From an uncultured Clostridia bacterium (GTDB taxonomy: Bacteria; Bacillota; Clostridia; Christensenellales; Borkfalkiaceae): a DNA stretch of 36,476 nt. Every line of letters starts with the position of its first letter. The first letter of the stretch is position 1. The position numbers and the translations under genes were made by a program. The DNA is taken from NCBI GenBank assembly GCA_947632505.1, contig CANRPN010000008.1, positions 1 to 36,476 on the forward strand. Reading direction: 5' to 3'. The notes below the pieces were generated by a model that worked only from the letters and a program-made list of their open reading frames with translations, made no database searches and had not been told where the DNA came from. This document shows, piece by piece, positions 35,356-36,476 of this stretch.

Positions 35356-36250
35356 ACAATTCGTCGCGGAAAGTTCTTTCCGCGTCGATGTTTTTTTGAG
35401 CGAAAAATCGGGGCTGACCCGCTCGGCCGTCAAAAAACTTGCGGACGATGGAAGGGTCTTTTTGGACGGAAAGCCCGCCAAGGCTGGTGATACGGTCAAG
35501 GAAGGGCAGACGGTCTCGGCGGAGATCCCCGATCCCAAGCCGATCAAGGCGCAGCCCGAGGATATTCCCATTGAGATCATCTACGAGGACGCCGATCTTG
35601 CCGTCGTCAACAAGGCGCAGGGCATGACGGTGCACGCGGGAGCGGGCAACTATGAGGGCACACTCGTCAACGCGCTTCTATACCGTTTGGACAATCTGAG
35701 CGGGATCAACGGAGAACTCCGCCCGGGCATCGTCCACAGGATCGACAAAGATACTTCGGGTCTTCTCGTCGTCGCCAAGAACGATCGGGCACACCTGTCG
35801 CTCTCCGCGCAAATTCAGAACAAGACTTGCCGCAGAGAGTATCTTGCCCTGCTCGAAGGGGTGGTAAAAGAGCAAACGGGGCGCATCATTACGCAGATCG
35901 GACGGGATCCCAAAGATCGGCTGAAAATGGCGGTGCTGCCCTTTGGACAGGGGAGATATGCCGAAACGGAGTACTTCGTCGAGGAGACGTTCGCAAAGAA
36001 CACGTTCGTGCGCTTCGCCTTAAAGACGGGTAGAACGCACCAGATACGGGTGCACGCAAAGTACATGGGGCACCCGGTTGTGGGGGACAAGCTGTACGGC
36101 TACAAGAACCAGCGTTTTGCGTTGGAGGGGCAGCTTCTGCACGCATTCAAACTCGAACTGACCCACCCGACGAGCGGCGAGCGCATGACCTTCACCGCCC
36201 CCTTGCCCGCCTATTTCGAGCACATTTTGGAAATCGTAAGAAAAGATTGA
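35345..36250 (+). CDS. rluD: RluA/RluD-family 23S rRNA pseudouridine synthase
   Basis: S4-like N-terminus SGLTRSAVKKLADDGRVFLDGKPAKAG; catalytic GIVHRIDKDTSGLLVVAKND; GRTHQIRVHAKYMGHPVVGD. Start set at ATG 35345, overlapping lspA. Confidence 0.96.
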   Translation: MERKQFVAESSFRVDVFLSEKSGLTRSAVKKLADDGRVFLDGKPAKAGDTVKEGQTVSAEIPDPKPIKAQPEDIPIEIIYEDADLAVVNKAQGMTVHAGAGNYEGTLVNALLYRLDNLSGINGELRPGIVHRIDKDTSGLLVVAKNDRAHLSLSAQIQNKTCRREYLALLEGVVKEQTGRIITQIGRDPKDRLKMAVLPFGQGRYAETEYFVEETFAKNTFVRFALKTGRTHQIRVHAKYMGHPVVGDKLYGYKNQRFALEGQLLHAFKLELTHPTSGERMTFTAPLPAYFEHILEIVRKD

Positions 36251-36277
36251 AAAAGAACTCCGCACGGGAGTTCTTTT
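36251..36277. terminator. Bidirectional intrinsic terminator after rluD
   Basis: AAAAGAACTCC-GCACG-GGAGTTCTTTT, 11-bp perfect arms with T-runs on both strands. Confidence 0.85.
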
Positions 36278-36476
36278 CACATAAAATTCTTGGAGACTTG
36301 CCACGAAGAACGGATGCCCGCCCGTGCAGACAATTTCCTCACCGTAATACGCCATACAACATCGGTCATTTTTTCCGATTTTGCACTATTGTACGAATAT
36401 TACCTCGGAAATGAACTCATTTAGGCGAAAGCTCACAGAAAGTGCGTTTCTTTTAATATGCTTGCATGATTTCGAT

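Overview
A 36.5 kb, roughly 55-60% GC chromosomal window that looks like a Clostridia-type Firmicute; taxonomy is inferred only from gene content and consensus-type promoters. From left to right it contains: (i) a minus-strand biosynthetic operon: MATE exporter with a C-terminal HATPase-like domain -> ~9 kb NRPS with order A-T-C-A-T-C-A-T-Reductase -> 4'-phosphopantetheinyl transferase cut by the window edge; (ii) a LacI-family regulator divergent from a maltodextrin/starch locus (malQ, CBM41-type pullulanase lipoprotein, starch-binding-type lipoprotein, MalE/F/G-type ABC importer, GH13 amylase lipoprotein), with TTTTCGAAAA palindromes by its three promoters; (iii) a coupled HAD phosphatase/esterase pair; (iv) aspartate ammonia-lyase and tryptophanase; (v) DUF421 and DUF4363-like membrane proteins; (vi) a folT-type ECF S-component preceded by a sequence matching the tetrahydrofolate riboswitch; (vii) an lgt - pncB - coiled-coil protein - lspA - rluD cluster. 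The best candidate for an undescribed system is the exporter-ATPase/NRPS/PPTase operon. Its first adenylation domain has Ile in place of the amino-acid-binding Asp235 and its chain end is a reductase, so it plausibly makes an N-acylated dipeptide aldehyde. No rRNA, tRNA, CRISPR array or transposase was recognised.
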